Assembly (NCBI GenBank): GCA_015832175.1
Contig: WJXW01000003.1
Span: 62,001-126,000 of the forward strand
From: Paraphaeosphaeria minitans
Lineage: Eukaryota > Ascomycota > Dothideomycetes > Pleosporales > Didymosphaeriaceae
Length of the DNA: 64,000 nt
Reading direction: 5' to 3'
Under the pieces are notes generated by a model that saw only the letters and a program-made list of their open reading frames with translations, ran no database searches and had not been told where the DNA came from. Made by a program: the position numbers and the translations under genes. Positions 50,077 through 62,429 of this stretch are shown piece by piece. The stretch's first letter is position 1. The number at the start of each line of letters is the position of its first letter.

Positions 50077-53000
50077 GAGCAAAGTAAGTAATTAGATTTA
50101 CTTAACTTATAACTATATAAAGATCTAGAAGATAACTCTAATATATACTATAACGTAGAAGACGTAGAAGAGATACTAAGATTTCCTACTCCTCACCTAT
50201 AAAGTAGGCAGGAAGAAGATAACCCTATATTACCTAAGTATAAACTAAATGTTTAGGACTACATAGAACCCTACTAGGCACTAAAAGGAATATAACCCTA
50301 TAAAAATAAGAAGTTAGACTACGTACTAAAGTACTACCTAGACCACTAAAATCCTACACACTAATTCTATATGTGGACGCATTGCGAAGAACCAATATAC
50401 ATATAATATAAGGTAGAGAAAGAGGAGAACAAGAAATAACCTAGAAAGAAACTACGCTGTAGATAAATATGGATAGACTACTCTATCGCAGCTTACGACA
50501 AACACCTCTAGGATAAATAATAAGTAAAATACTTTCCTTACCATACGCTAAAGGGTAACAAATACTATAATATACTTATTAATAGAGACTATATATAACT
50601 ATACTAGTACACGTGTCTAAACTAAGACTGCGAATACTACTATATAGCTAAACGTTTAGACAGCTTTGTAAACTGCCCTATATAAGAAGTAATAACAGAG
50701 CTACTAATTTAACTAGTATATAGAAATAGTAAAGACTGCGGGAGAAAAAACAGAAGAATATCCTTATAGGAAGAAGAAGAAGACGATCTATATAAGCCAC
50801 GTACTTAAGAATAATAATAGAAGCGGATGCTTAGAAACGTATACTAGGCACTAGAACTTAACTACAACCTACACAAATAGATATCTTTTTTAGGCCTAAA
50901 CTTAGACAAGAAAACGCCTTTATTAAATTAAATGCTATAGTAAGCATAGTATTAGTTAAGCTACTAGTATAGCTTAAAGGAATATAGGCTTAAGCTCTTA
51001 TAAACTTAGGAGTAGGAAGGAACTTTATATCTTATTAGATAGTAAGATAAGCAGAACTTATAATATTAGAGAAAAAAGTACCCTATATTATCTATATTTT
51101 AAAAAGATCCCTAATGCCTAAGACACCTTAGATATAGTAGGAGGTTACTACTACAATAATAGTCCAAGAACATAGAGAGGAACTTACCTTAGATGTCCTA
51201 CTAGAATCTAAGTATAAGTTAGTCTTAGGATTACCTTAGTTAATAATATACAACCTGCAGATTAACTAGGGTACAAAGAAAATATTATTTAAATGCTATA
51301 ATTATGTATTATAAGTAAAGCCTACGCATTAACTAAAAATAATAGTAGATAAGGGAGTTATTAATAACATAATACTACGATAGATAGTTAAAAAATAGAA
51401 GCACACCTTAGTAGACGCTAGTCGGAACTACTAGGTTAAAAAGCGCGAGAAGGAGGATAATAGCACACCTCTTACCTTACTAAGAGAGTATAGGAAATGG
51501 ACACACATGTTTATAGAAAAGGAAGGAAAAGCAAACCTACTAGAACATTAACCCTAGGATCTTACAATAGACCTAGAAAAAGGAAAGACACTACCCTTTA
51601 GACTACTATATAGTAAGATAGGAGAAGAACTCCTTAAAGAACGTAATTTTATTAAAATAAACCTTAAGAAAGGATATATATAACTATTAAAGTTACTAGC
51701 AGTAAGCCCTTTTATATTTATTAAGAAAAAGGATGAATTAGACAGACTATGTGTTAACTACTAACGACTTAACAATATAATAATAAAGAACTAATATCTA
51801 CCACTAAACATTATAGAGTTACGAGATTAACTATCTTAAGCCAAGATATTCACAATAATAGATCTAAGAGATAGTTACCACCTTATACGAATTAAAAAAG
51901 GTAAAGAATAGAAAATAGCGTTTTAATTACGCTACAGACTATTTAAGTACAAAGTTATGCTATTTAGACTTATAAATACACTAGTAGCTTTTATAGCGCT
52001 TATGAATAACGTACTCTGTAAATATCTAGACATATTTGTTATTGCGTATATAGACAATATCCTCGTCTTTTCTAAAAATAAATTAGACCACACCAAGCAT
52101 GTATAGATAGTACTAGAAGCACTAGATAAGGCATGCCTTTATATTAAACTTAAGAAATGTAAGTTTAACGTTAAATAACTTAAATTCCTAGGACATATTA
52201 TTACTATAGAAGGAATTGAGATAGCACTAAGTAAAGTTAAATGTATTAAGAACTAGCTAATACTAAAGACAGCCAAGAATATCTAAGAATTCTTAGGATT
52301 CTATGGATTTAATTAACAATTTATCTAAAATTACGTAAAGGTTATAATACCTTTAATAAATCTTATAAAGAAGGACATACCCTTTAAATAGACAAATAAG
52401 TGTAGAATGTTATTCTAACTCCTTAAGACAGTATATATTATAGAACCTATCCTTATTTATTTTAGAAGTAATAAACTACTACGCTTTAAAATAGACGCTA
52501 GCAATCTTACGCTAGACGCCTACGCCAAATAAGAACGTAATAGTAAATAGCACCTAATTGCCTATTACTTATATAAATTTAATAACGCTAAAACACGATA
52601 CAACGTATATAATAAAGAACTCTATGCTATTATTAAAGCCTTAAAGCACTAGAGGATTTATACACTTCGCTACTTAACGCTAGAAATCTATATAGATTAT
52701 AAGAACCTTCTAAGGTTCACACTAACAAAAGAACTTACGCTATAATAACAAAGATAGTTGTAAACTATAGGGTAGTATAAGTTTAAAATTATCTATGTAG
52801 CTAGGAAAGAAAATGACAGAGTAGACGCTCTTAGCTAACAAAGTAATCTAGTAGGAGAAAAGGTAAAAACCTTCTCTATAATCCTTCGCAAAGCCAAAGA
52901 TGGATCTCTAGAGCTAATAGTAGAACTAAATTAACTTTTACTAATTAACTAAGAAGTTCTAGAACACCTATAGACTAAGGTTATCTAATAATACCACGAT

Positions 53001-54250
53001 GACCCTATATATAGACACCTAGGCATTACGAAAACAATAGAACTTATCTAAAGGAATTACACCTTTAAAGGAATTAAGGAAGCTGTAATAACTTATATCT
53101 ATAAATGTGTAGAATACTAAAGAAACAAACACAGCACATGTCTTAAATATAGAGAGATATAAGTAATTAAAATACTAATAGCACTATAGAAAGATATTAC
53201 TATAGATTTTGTTATAGGAATTCTAAACTCTAAGGATCTAATAACAGGAATTAAATACAACAGTATACTAGTAGTAGTCTACCAACTAACTAAGTATATT
53301 GAGCTCATTCCATGCCTTAAAAGAATAATAATAAAGGAACTTACTTTTCTTATCCTAGACTAACTAATTAGATACTATAGAATCCTAAAAATAATTATTA
53401 GTAACAGAGACAAGCTCTTTATATTAAATTATTAGACAACGCTTATAGCACTGCTTAGAATAAAACAAAAGCTATTAACGGCTTACTATCCACAAATAGA
53501 CAGACAGACAGAACGTACGAACCAAACTATAGAAACGTACCTACACATCTACTGTAATAGTTAGAAGAATAACTAGGTTTTATTACTACCTATAGCACAG
53601 TTAGCCTATAATAACAAAGTATTAGCAGTATTAGGACATACACCATTCTATGTAAACTATAGAAGACACCTACATCTCTTTAATTAACAATTTCCTACGA
53701 CAATTAAAGTAAAAGAAGCTATAGATATAGCAGAAAATATAAAGAAAATACACTAATAACTCTAAGAAAATCTTAAGAAAGCTTAGCAGTAATTAATTTT
53801 ATACTAAAATTAAAAATAAAAAATGGCACCTTAGCTAAAAAAGGGGGATAAAGCATATCTACTTATAAAGGACCTTTAAACTTAGAAGAAAAAACATAAG
53901 AAACTAGATTATATTAAGGTTGGACTATTTTACATTTCTAAGCAAATATTACTAGTAAACTATAAGCTGGAACTACCGCTAGATACAAAGATACACCTAG
54001 TATTCTACGTATCACTACTAGAACTAGCAGACCCTAATATACTAGTTAAAACTACCTTCTACCACAGAACTAAGAAAGAAAATAAATTTAAAGTTAAAAG
54101 AATTCTAGAATATAATTAGTATAACAACGTGTATCTTATTAAGTGGAAAGGTTACTCACACAGCAAAAACGCTTAGGAACTAGAGAACTACCTAGGAAAC
54201 TGTTAACAAAAGATTAAAGAATTCTATTAACAGACTTACCTAAGATAGTA
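50077..54250 (+). pseudogene. Degenerate gag C-terminus and pol polyprotein of gypsy chromovirus
   Basis: 50077 to about 50950 reads in one frame: a gag extension rich in Asp/Tyr/Gln with several Cys/His (WTHCEEP at 50374). From about 51018 pol reads in the -1-related frame to stops at 54245-54250. The order is a weak aspartic protease remnant (about 51000-51080), then reverse transcriptase with DLEKGKTLPF near 51560, VSPFIFIKKKDELDRLCVNY (51700-51755) and active site YIDNILVF (52047), second Asp read as Asn. RNase H follows (KIDASNL, 52488), then the integrase HHCC zinc site (52995-53110), the integrase core with late DRQTERTNQT (53500) and a C-terminal chromodomain (VYLIKWKGYS, 54129-54158). 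Family knowledge: the chromodomain targets integration to heterochromatin. Frame is continuous from RT to chromodomain. Confidence 0.9.
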
Positions 54251-54794
54251 ATGCTAAAGAATTATCCTAGAACTTAGGAGGCAGGTTGTCTATTACTAAC
54301 TATATAGACGTACTAAGTTTAGCTAGACTAGTGGGCTAAGTAGAATAAGCTAGATCCTCCTCTAACTCTAGCTCTGCTAGAGCAGCACTCTCTACTATAA
54401 TAACCTTACTAGCACGCTTCTTATTCTACGCTAACTATTTTACTAACTAATCCTCTTTTATACGCGCTACGCGTAGGGCCTTAAACACTATATTTTATTC
54501 TTTTTGCGCCTCTAATATTTGCGCCTCTAACTTCTTCTTCTTAGTAATTAACTGTGAGAACTTATTCTTAGTAACAGCTATATTACACTTTAAGCCTTAT
54601 TCTAACACTTACTATACTTTCTTAAGCTAACGTAGACTTTGTAAATGCGTAAGTGCGACTTATAAAAGGAGCACTTTAACACTATAACTACTTTATAGTT
54701 TTTAATAGTGGAGATAAGGTTATAACAACACTTTATAGAGTTATAGTTAGCAGGCATAATTCTTTAGGATAAAGAATAGAAAGGGATGGGATGA

Positions 54795-55204
54795 TGTTAC
54801 GTACTAGATAATAATATAGGACTTAGGCGCTTATAAAGGTATAATAGAATAGTAATAGGGTTATAAATATAATAAAGAGACGCTAAGTAACCTAGATTAG
54901 GTTATGTAATGTGCTTAGTTGCTTAGTGGCACTAAGTAGTAGAGTAGGTTACGTAATGTGCTTAGTCGCTTAGTAACACTAAGTAATAGAGCAGCCCTAT
55001 TATATAGGAATATAAGTATGGACCTCTATACTTATGTTTAATCTGTTTATTAATCTATTGTTTAGATTCTAGTAGACTAAATTGTTAACTTATTATACTT
55101 TGCAAGATACTATTGTATTAATAAGACCTTTCACCTTCTATAAGTACTCCTGCCTAAGAACTAACCTTAACCCTTAAGGACTAGCTACCCTCTTAGATTT
55201 AACA
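54795..55204 (+). repeat. 3' LTR of gypsy element
   Basis: 410 bp, TGTTACG...AACA. Its last ~230 bp match the 5' LTR at 62430-62874, the U3 part does not. U3 holds two 47-bp direct repeats (54899-54945 and 54946-54992), each with a CTTAGT-GGC-ACTAAG-type hairpin. Abuts the 18S remnant at 55205. Confidence 0.8.
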
Positions 55205-56593
55205 TAGTCCCTCTAAGAAGCTAGTAACTAGCTAAAGCTAGCCTGGCTATTTAGTAAGTAAAGGTCTTGTTTATTATTATAATTAAGCAGATAAGTTACC
55301 CTATAAACTAAGAATAGCCATGTACTACTACCTAAAAAATTAAGAAAAAGCTCTTAATTTATTAATTCTTATTTTATCTAGACCTAGTGAGTTTCCCTAT
55401 ATTAAGTTAAATTAAGCTATAGGCTCTACGCCTAGTAGTGCCATTCTATTAATTTCTTTAAGTTTTAGCCTTATAACTATACTCCCCCTAGAACCTAAAC
55501 ACTTTAATTTCTTATAAAGTGCTAAGTAGGTTACAATAGAAACACTGCCTAATCCCTAGTTAGCATAGTTTATAGTTAAGACTATAATAGTATCTAATTA
55601 TCTTTAATCCCCTAACTTTTGTTTACTAATTAATAAAAACATCCTTAGTAAATGCTTTCGCAGTAGTTAGTCTTTAATAGATCTAAGAATTTTACCTCTA
55701 ATAATTAAATACTAATGCCCCTAACTGTCCCTATTAATTATTACGGCAGTCCTAGAAACTAATAAAATAGGACTACACGTCCTATTCTATTATTCTATAC
55801 TAACGTATTTAAGCAAAGGCCTGCTTTAAACACTTTAATTTTTTTAAAGTAAAAGTCCTAGTCCCTAATATACCTAGTAAAGGGTATACAGTTCTCTAGA
55901 AGAAAAGGCCTAGCCAGATAAGTATACGCGGTAAGGCGGACCTACTAGCCAGGCTAAAGGTTTAACTATAAGCTTTTTAACTATAACAACTTTAATATAT
56001 GCTATTAGAGCTAAAATTACTATAACTACTAGCACTAGACTTACCCTCTAATTATTCTTTATTAAGAGATTTAAATTATACTTATTCTAATTACAAAACC
56101 TAAAAGAGCCCTATATTAGTATTTATTGTCACTACCTCTTTATATTAGAATTAGGTAATTTGCGCGCCTACTACCTTCCTTAGATATAGTAGCTATTTCT
56201 TAGGCTCCCTCTCTAGAATTAAACCCTAATTCCCTATTACCTATTAAAACTATAGTAAGCTAATACCTTACTATTAAAAGTTAATAGGGTAGAAATTTAA
56301 ATAAACTATTGCTAGCGTAAAGCTATATAATCTAAGAAGTTATTATAAATTACTAAAGAGCCCTAAAGGACATTAGTTTTTTATCTAATAAATACACCCC
56401 TCCTAAAGTTAGGGTTTTTAGTATATATTAGCTTTAGAATTACTATAGTTATCTAAGTAGTAAGGTACTATTAAATAAACAATAACTAATTTAATAAGCT
56501 ATTTGTAGTTTTATAGTATAATTACTTATACTTAGATATATATAGCTTAATTTATAAGATAAGCATATAACTACTAGTAGAATTAACTAGATA
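55205..56593 (-). rRNA. RIP-degraded 18S rRNA gene fragment (pseudogene; 3' part missing)
   Basis: Minus strand. The 5' end is recognised at 56593 (TACCTGGTTGAT... decayed to TATCTAGTTAAT, followed by the CATATGCTTATC region). The sequence runs to the universal region around position ~1100-1400 of 18S: complement of 55385-55470 is the conserved segment including the AAACTTAAAGGAATTGACGG site, here with C-to-T changes. It stops at 55205, within the conserved AAGGGACT area, right at the LTR end, so about the last 400 bp are lost. Differences from a normal fungal 18S are almost only transitions, as expected of RIP. Not a working rRNA gene. Confidence 0.92.
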
Positions 56594-57659
56594 ACTATCC
56601 TATACTAACACTAAGGCGAAGGAATACCTCCCTAAAAGGAGGTAGATAGGAGCGTTACTATATAGGTAGGGCAATAATAGATTATGTCTAGCTATAGGCG
56701 CTAAACACTTTAAAGGAGTCTAGACGCTATATAACTAATTTAATTACCCCTACTAAGTTCTTTAGAGGATAGGCCGCGATAAAAGGTATTAAGTATAGGG
56801 CCGCTAACCTTTACTGCATATATCTCCTAAGAGGAGGAAGCTTATAGCTAATTAAGCCCTATTATAGGCTATTATTTACTAAAGCTTACCCCTAAACGCC
56901 TACTAAAGGATAGTAGCAGTTACTAACAATCTATAAACGTAAAAAGGTGCCTACTACTATAAGATAATAGGGTTTTAGATCTTCTCCTTAAGCCTAGGTG
57001 CAGTTAACGTAAGCGTTAACCACTTACTAATATAGGCGTTAATCTACCTAAATAAGAGGCTAAGAGTAGACCTAACCCTATAATAGCTAGCTAACTAGAG
57101 TTAACGTTACTAGTAGCTATTAGGGATATAGATTAAGCTAGTAAGAAACCTAAAGTCTTAAAGGCTAATTAGCGCATCTTAACCTCTTCTTATAGGTTTA
57201 GGAAATTCTATCTAATACGTGTATATTAGCGCGTAGCTAAGTGCTTAGAAAAATTTTAAGTAGAGCTATTTTTATATAGGAAAATATAGAGCCCTATATA
57301 ACGCCTATAGAGTAGAGCGCTCTAATTATATCTACTAACTAACTTTAGCGAAATATTTTTTTAGCTTAGTTACACTATATAGAGGTCCTAAAGCTTTTAT
57401 ACTTATATATAAAGCTTACCAGTGCTGCATAGTAGATACATAAGGCTTATAGGGTAGGTATAGAATAGACTTTAGGTGTAAGATAATATTTTATAGAAAG
57501 GTTTTACATTTATAGAGTAAAGGAGAAATGGAATAAAGAAGAAAAATAGTAAATAAGTAAAGATATAACTTATAAGAGCTTAGTTAGAGCTATAGAATAT
57601 ATAAATAATAAGTAGGATTAGACCTTATAAGTTAGGGAAAAGAGAATACCTTTGTTAAA
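56594..57659 (-). other. rDNA 5' external spacer / intergenic spacer remnant
   Basis: Lies directly upstream of the 18S 5' end on the minus strand, between 18S and the spacer repeats. Moderately AT-rich, no gene or repeat recognised. Its identity follows from position between 28S and 18S. Confidence 0.6.
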
Positions 57660-58795
57660 GATAAATAAGGAGTAAAAAGTGCGCAGCCTACTTTTGTATA
57701 TAGCGCTATATATATTCTTCCTAGGCATAAACAGGCGATAGATTTAGAATTAGGGTGTAAAGGAGCCCTCGATAGGCTATTAAAACACCTACATAGCTTA
57801 ACGTTTAAGACGCACTTTCTACTAACTAAGTAAGTAAAAAGTGCGTAGCACACTTTTGTATATAGCGCTATATATATTCCTCCTAGGCACAAACAGGCGA
57901 CAGATCTAGAATTAGGGCGAAAAGGAGCCCTAGATAGGCTATTTAAACATCTACATAGCTTAACGTTTAAGACACACTTTTAGCGCACTTTTTACTCCCT
58001 AAAAGTACACAGCGCACTTTTGTATATAGCGCTACATATATTCCTCCTAGGCACAAATAGGCAATAGATTTAGAATTAGGGCGTAAAGGAGCCCTAAATA
58101 GGCTATTAAAACACCTGCATAGCTTAACGTTTAAGACGCACTTTCTACTAACTAAATAGGTAAAAAGTGTATAGCGCACTTTTATATATAGCGCTATATG
58201 TATTCCTCCTAGGCACAAACAGGCGATAGATTTAGAATTAAGGCGTAAAAAAGCCCTAGATAGGCTATTAAAGCACCTACATAGCTTAACGTTTAAGACA
58301 CACTTTTAGCGCACTTTCTACTTTCTAAAAGTGCACAGCGCACTTTTATATATAGCGCTATATGTATTCCTCCTAGGCATAAATAGGCGATAGATTTAGA
58401 ATTAGGGCGCAAAGGAGCCCTAGATAGGCTATTAAAACACCTATATAGCTTAACGTTCAAGACGCACTTTTAGCGCACTTTCTACTCCCTAAAAGTGCGT
58501 AGCGCACTTTTGTATATAGCGCTATATATATTCCTCCTAGGCACAAACAGGCAACAGATTTAGAATTAGGGCGTAAAGAAGCCCTAGATAGGCTATTAAA
58601 ACACCTATATAGCTTAACGTTTAAAACGCACTTTCTACTAACTAAGTAGGTAAAAAGTGCGCGGCGCACTTTTGTATATAGCGCTATATGTATTCCTCCT
58701 AGGCACAAACAGGCGACAGATCTAGAATTAGGGCAAAAAGGAGCCCTAGATAGGCTATTAAAACACTTACATAGCTTAACGTTTAGCGCACTTTT
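57660..58795 (-). repeat. rDNA intergenic-spacer tandem repeats (~163 bp x 7)
   Basis: Seven units of about 163 bp, each with a perfect palindrome TATATAGCGCTATATA and paired AGCGCACTTTT/AAAAGTGCGC ends; two end types alternate (CTAACTAAGTAGGTAAAAAG versus GCGCACTTTCTACTCCCTAA). Placed between 28S 3' and 18S 5' ends in the order 28S-spacer-18S, so most likely IGS repeats. Minus-strand open frames at 57632-57892, 57967-58218 and 58457-58708 are just the repeat read through, not genes. Confidence 0.85.
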
Positions 58796-59084
58796 TTCCT
58801 TCTACTTAGTTATTATAGTAATAAGTGTAAATTATATTCTAAAATAAGTTCTATATCTGCTAACTATATACTTATATTTTCTATATTATAGTAATACTCT
58901 AGGTCCTAGGCTACTGCCCCCTAGATCTTAGGCTACTACCCTCTAGATCCTAGGCTACTAAATACCCCTATAGGCATCTATATTAAGTACGTAGCCTAAG
59001 CCCCTATTATTTTTATCCCCTTAACTCCCTCTAGTTTAGAGTTAACCTAGTAGGCTATAGCTTCTTTTAAATAGAGGTTTTTAA
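58796..59084 (-). other. rDNA spacer downstream of 28S, with short direct repeats
   Basis: Contains three ~25-bp steps of CTAGATCCTAGGCTACT type (58898-58965). Between the 28S 3' end and the 163-bp array; no gene. Confidence 0.5.
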
Positions 59085-59555
59085 CTAAGCTAGTAGTACG
59101 CTTACGCTTAGTAGCTTATAACTATAAGGCTACTTAACTACTTATATAACTTAGCTAGACAACTAAGTTATCTATAAAGGATTTAATTCTACGTATAGTT
59201 AAATTATAATACGCTAGCTAGTAGCACCTATTTTAAAGGGGCTACTATTACTAGCCTACTAAGGTTCTAGGCTAAAGGCCTATTTGTATCTAACTCTAAT
59301 ATATAGGTATAAAAATTTACTCTATTCTAGTATAGATTCTAACTTAGAGGCGTTTAACTATAATCTAGTAAATGGTAGCTTTATAGTAATGCCTAGTTAG
59401 ATAGCTATAAAACCTAATTATCTAAAACTATAGTTCCTTTTATACTAAGTAGTATTATTATTAGGGCGAGGTTATTAGTAGGGTAAAACTAACCTATCTT
59501 ATAATAGTCTAAACCTAGCTTATATTCCCTATTAGTGGGTAAATAATCCAACGCT
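59085..59555 (-). rRNA. RIP-degraded 28S rRNA 3'-end fragment (pseudogene)
   Basis: Complement of 59500-59555 is the conserved domain VI segment AGCGTTGGATTATTTACCC...GCTGGGTTTAGAC-like, and 59465-59500 matches the GGTTAGTTTTACCCTACT region. 59320-59365 corresponds to the ACGCCTCTAAGTCAGAATC stretch. The 3' end lies near 59085. The 5' side is cut at 59555 by the right inverted-repeat arm, so only about 470 bp remain. Changes are transitions. Confidence 0.88.
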
Positions 59556-62048
59556 AATATTATTAGGACTAAGGATTTAGATCTAGTATCGTCTGTGCGC
59601 TAGTACGTGCGCACTGGCACTAGTTTATAAATGGCTAGCCTACTAACGCGCTATCTCGCGCATTAACGCACTATCTTAACGCACTATCTTACGCACTAAT
59701 ATACTATTTTAATGCGCTATTCTACGCACTAATATACTATTTTAACGCACTATTATGCATATTAATTTATAATTTACTATTTTAATCTTACACCTCTATC
59801 TATCTAGTAAGTGTAATTTCTAGCTAACTATCCTAACTACAACTTTTAACTACACAACTATATAACTTTACTTATAAACTATAAGCCTATCCTTTCACCT
59901 ATATAGGGGACCTTTACGCGTATGGGCTGTAAGGACTCCTCGCAGCACTACTAGGGGGTAGTTATAAAAGTTTATAGCACTATTATTATTAGGGCGAAAA
60001 CTTTATTAAGAAGCCCTAAAGAATCGCACTATCTATAGGTTATACTAAGCCACTAAACAATTTTAACCCTATACTAGGACTAAAATTAGTATAATGTAGA
60101 ATTATAGATTATATAAACCTTTCTTAAGTACTTCTAATTAGTAAATACAACCCTCTTAAGTGTTACCTAGCTATTATACAAATTATTAATATCCCCTAGG
60201 AGCCGGTAACTACTTACTAGTTAGAAACCTGTAATTAAATTATAATACGCTAGATTTTTATCTAAAAGTATTTCTAGGAGTAAGGGCTCTAGTAGCTCTA
60301 GATCTAATATATATATCTTATATATTTCTGCCACAGCTGTTGCGCTTTTAAAAACAGTATTATTATATTATATAATTATATTTATTTATTACTAAAGCTG
60401 CGTAACTGTTATGTCTTATTTAATATAGGTGTTAGACATAAAGTTCCTTAGTAGAATTATAAACACGCTTATACTAAATTTTATTTTAAGTAGACACTAT
60501 TATCTCCCCGCATCTAAGCACTAACTAAATTCTCTCTACGCTATAGAATACGTTTCCTTAGTTAGTTCTTCCTCTTCTATTATACTAAATTCTTAAGTAA
60601 ATAAAAGTTTTTTTATAATAAACGCGTATCCTTTTCTTCTTCTACTAGATAGCATTTTTCTTTTTTATACTAGACCCTCTAATAATTTAAACTCTAACTA
60701 TAGCACTACCTATATCTAGCGCTACTATATTTTACTTATAATACTAAATACCTATCTCTATCTTACGCTTTTATATAGTAAATAGAACCTCTTAGTCTTA
60801 AACTATATAAAACTATATTCTATAAAACTAGCCCTAGAGCGTTGCGATAATACTATACTACTCTCTAGTATAGTATTAGCTATAGTACTGTTACCCTCTT
60901 TATATTTAACTATATTTAGTAGTCTCTCTACTTTTTCTTTAAATAACTATAGGCCCTATGTGTGCTTTATCCTCTATACCTATAACACTATTTTCTAATT
61001 ACGTAGACACTTAGCCGCACTTATAGTAACTACTTAGCTTATTATCCCTTCCCTAATAGTAGCGCCTACTCTTAGTAGATTTTTTATAAATATATAGTAA
61101 CGTGCCTTTTCTCTATTATCTTCTAATAGCTCTGTCTCCTCTATATATTATATATATAGCATAACTTCTATTATTATATCTACTAGCTAACGCTTTAGCT
61201 TTTAATTTCTATTCTCTATTAAATAGCTAGTTGCTTTTAATATGCAATTTTATTTTAGAGGCGCTTTTAAGGCCTCTACTTAAGTTTTTTCCTCCTTACC
61301 TAAGTCTTTCTTACTATTACTTTGGCGCGCTTAGTCCCTATAGATAGAGTATAAGAAGTAAAATAATTCTTCCTTTTTTACTTATTTATATATTTATTAC
61401 ACCGTAGACTTAGGTAAGCTATATAGAAATGCCTTAGTAGGAGGACTTCTTCTTTATAGAACTAAACACTATATAGGCTTCTAATTATAAACTTGTTTAT
61501 ATATATTTTATATAAGGGAGGGAATTAGACTGCTATTATTCTAAAATACCTTAGCTAGTAAGATTAAAAAATAGTAGGCTATAGTATAATATAGTGTTTA
61601 TATAACCTAGGATAATAAACATTATCTAGTGTTTCTTATCTCCCTTTAGCACTAAAGTTTAGCTAACTTATTTTAACTATAGACGTGGATTAAAATTAAT
61701 TACACTACTACTAACTATAGAGACTCCTAAACACATTTACTATAATAAGACCTATTACTTTATTACCTATGTACTATATAGATATGTAATACTCCTAAGT
61801 AAGGTGTTTTCCTATTTTAATAAGGAATATAGATAAGAGATAACTAGTAAAGAGAGGCGTGTTATCTAAGAATATATTAATAAGCTTAGGAACTTTTACC
61901 TACTACTATAAGAGAAATACAAAGAATTTATAGTCTCTAATACCTTAGTACTAGCCTTCCCTAGCCTATGTTTTATCCCTAATAGTTATTACTATTATTA
62001 CTATACCTACATTACTACTAAGATTTCTATAAAGTATAACATGTAAGG
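59555..62048. repeat. Inverted-repeat arm, right
   Basis: Inverse complement of about 47550-50076. Begins TAATATTATTAGGACT fused to 28S at AATCCAACGC and ends where helicase upstream sequence starts (TATCCAAGAGGAAGAG at 62055). Contains the tail minisatellite (59640-59760) and gene B''. Confidence 0.85.
60221..62048 (-). pseudogene. Degenerate gene B'', 5'-truncated, minus strand
   Basis: Inverse complement of the 3' ~1.8 kb of gene B' (left arm), with the same terminal TAA (complement of 60221-60223). Relative to the left arm, differences are mostly transitions. The 5' end is replaced at 62048 by the helicase upstream region, in the opposite direction. Confidence 0.5.
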
Positions 62049-62429
62049 ACACCTATCCAAGAGGAAGAGGCGTCGGTGGTTTTAGACGCGCTAAGATTGG
62101 CTTAGCGTTAGGGTTAGAGTTAACGAATTAGGTAGGATTTAATACCAGAAACGCGTTAGACTAGGGGTAGAAATAATCCTATTCCCTAGCTATTTCTATT
62201 TCTTTCTTATTCTAATTTATCTTAACGTAACCTCTTATACTAATCTACTATCTCTTATTTATAAAATAGAATAGTAGTAGCGTAGGGTTTAGCTATTACT
62301 TTTTACTACTAATTTGTGATAAAGTTTTACTAGGACGCTTAAGCTTCTACGTTAAGCCTAGCTAATAGAGTACTAATATTACTATATTAACAGAATTCTT
62401 AGCAGTAATAGTAACTAGTAAGAGAAAAC
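62049..62429 (+). pseudogene. Helicase upstream region and first ~53 codons (copy 3), interrupted by a retroelement
   Basis: Inverse complement of 17260-17639: block edge with hairpin (CGCTAAG-ATTGG-CTTAGCG at 62089-62107) and the GTTAGGGTTAG motif, then the helicase start (ATG decayed to ATA at 62271) and N-terminus until 62429, where a gypsy LTR begins (..GAGAAAAC then TGTTAGG). The rest of this helicase copy is not in the window and may lie beyond the insertion. Confidence 0.75.

Larger units (their letters stand above)
50077..55204 (+). mobile_element. Ty3/gypsy chromovirus, 5'-truncated, with 3' LTR
   Basis: Lacks 5' LTR and most of gag: it starts abruptly at the inverted-repeat arm border, in sequence equal to 63910-64000 of the second gypsy copy. 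It contains the end of gag, pol with integrase and chromodomain, a ~540-bp 3' non-coding stretch (54251-54794) and a 3' LTR ending AACA next to rDNA. RIP-mutated. The break and lack of stop-free frames make it immobile. Confidence 0.9.

Noticed and set aside
57632..58708. Three similar ~85-codon minus-strand frames
   Set aside because: They are the rDNA-spacer tandem repeat read in frame; same peptide repeated, no gene features.
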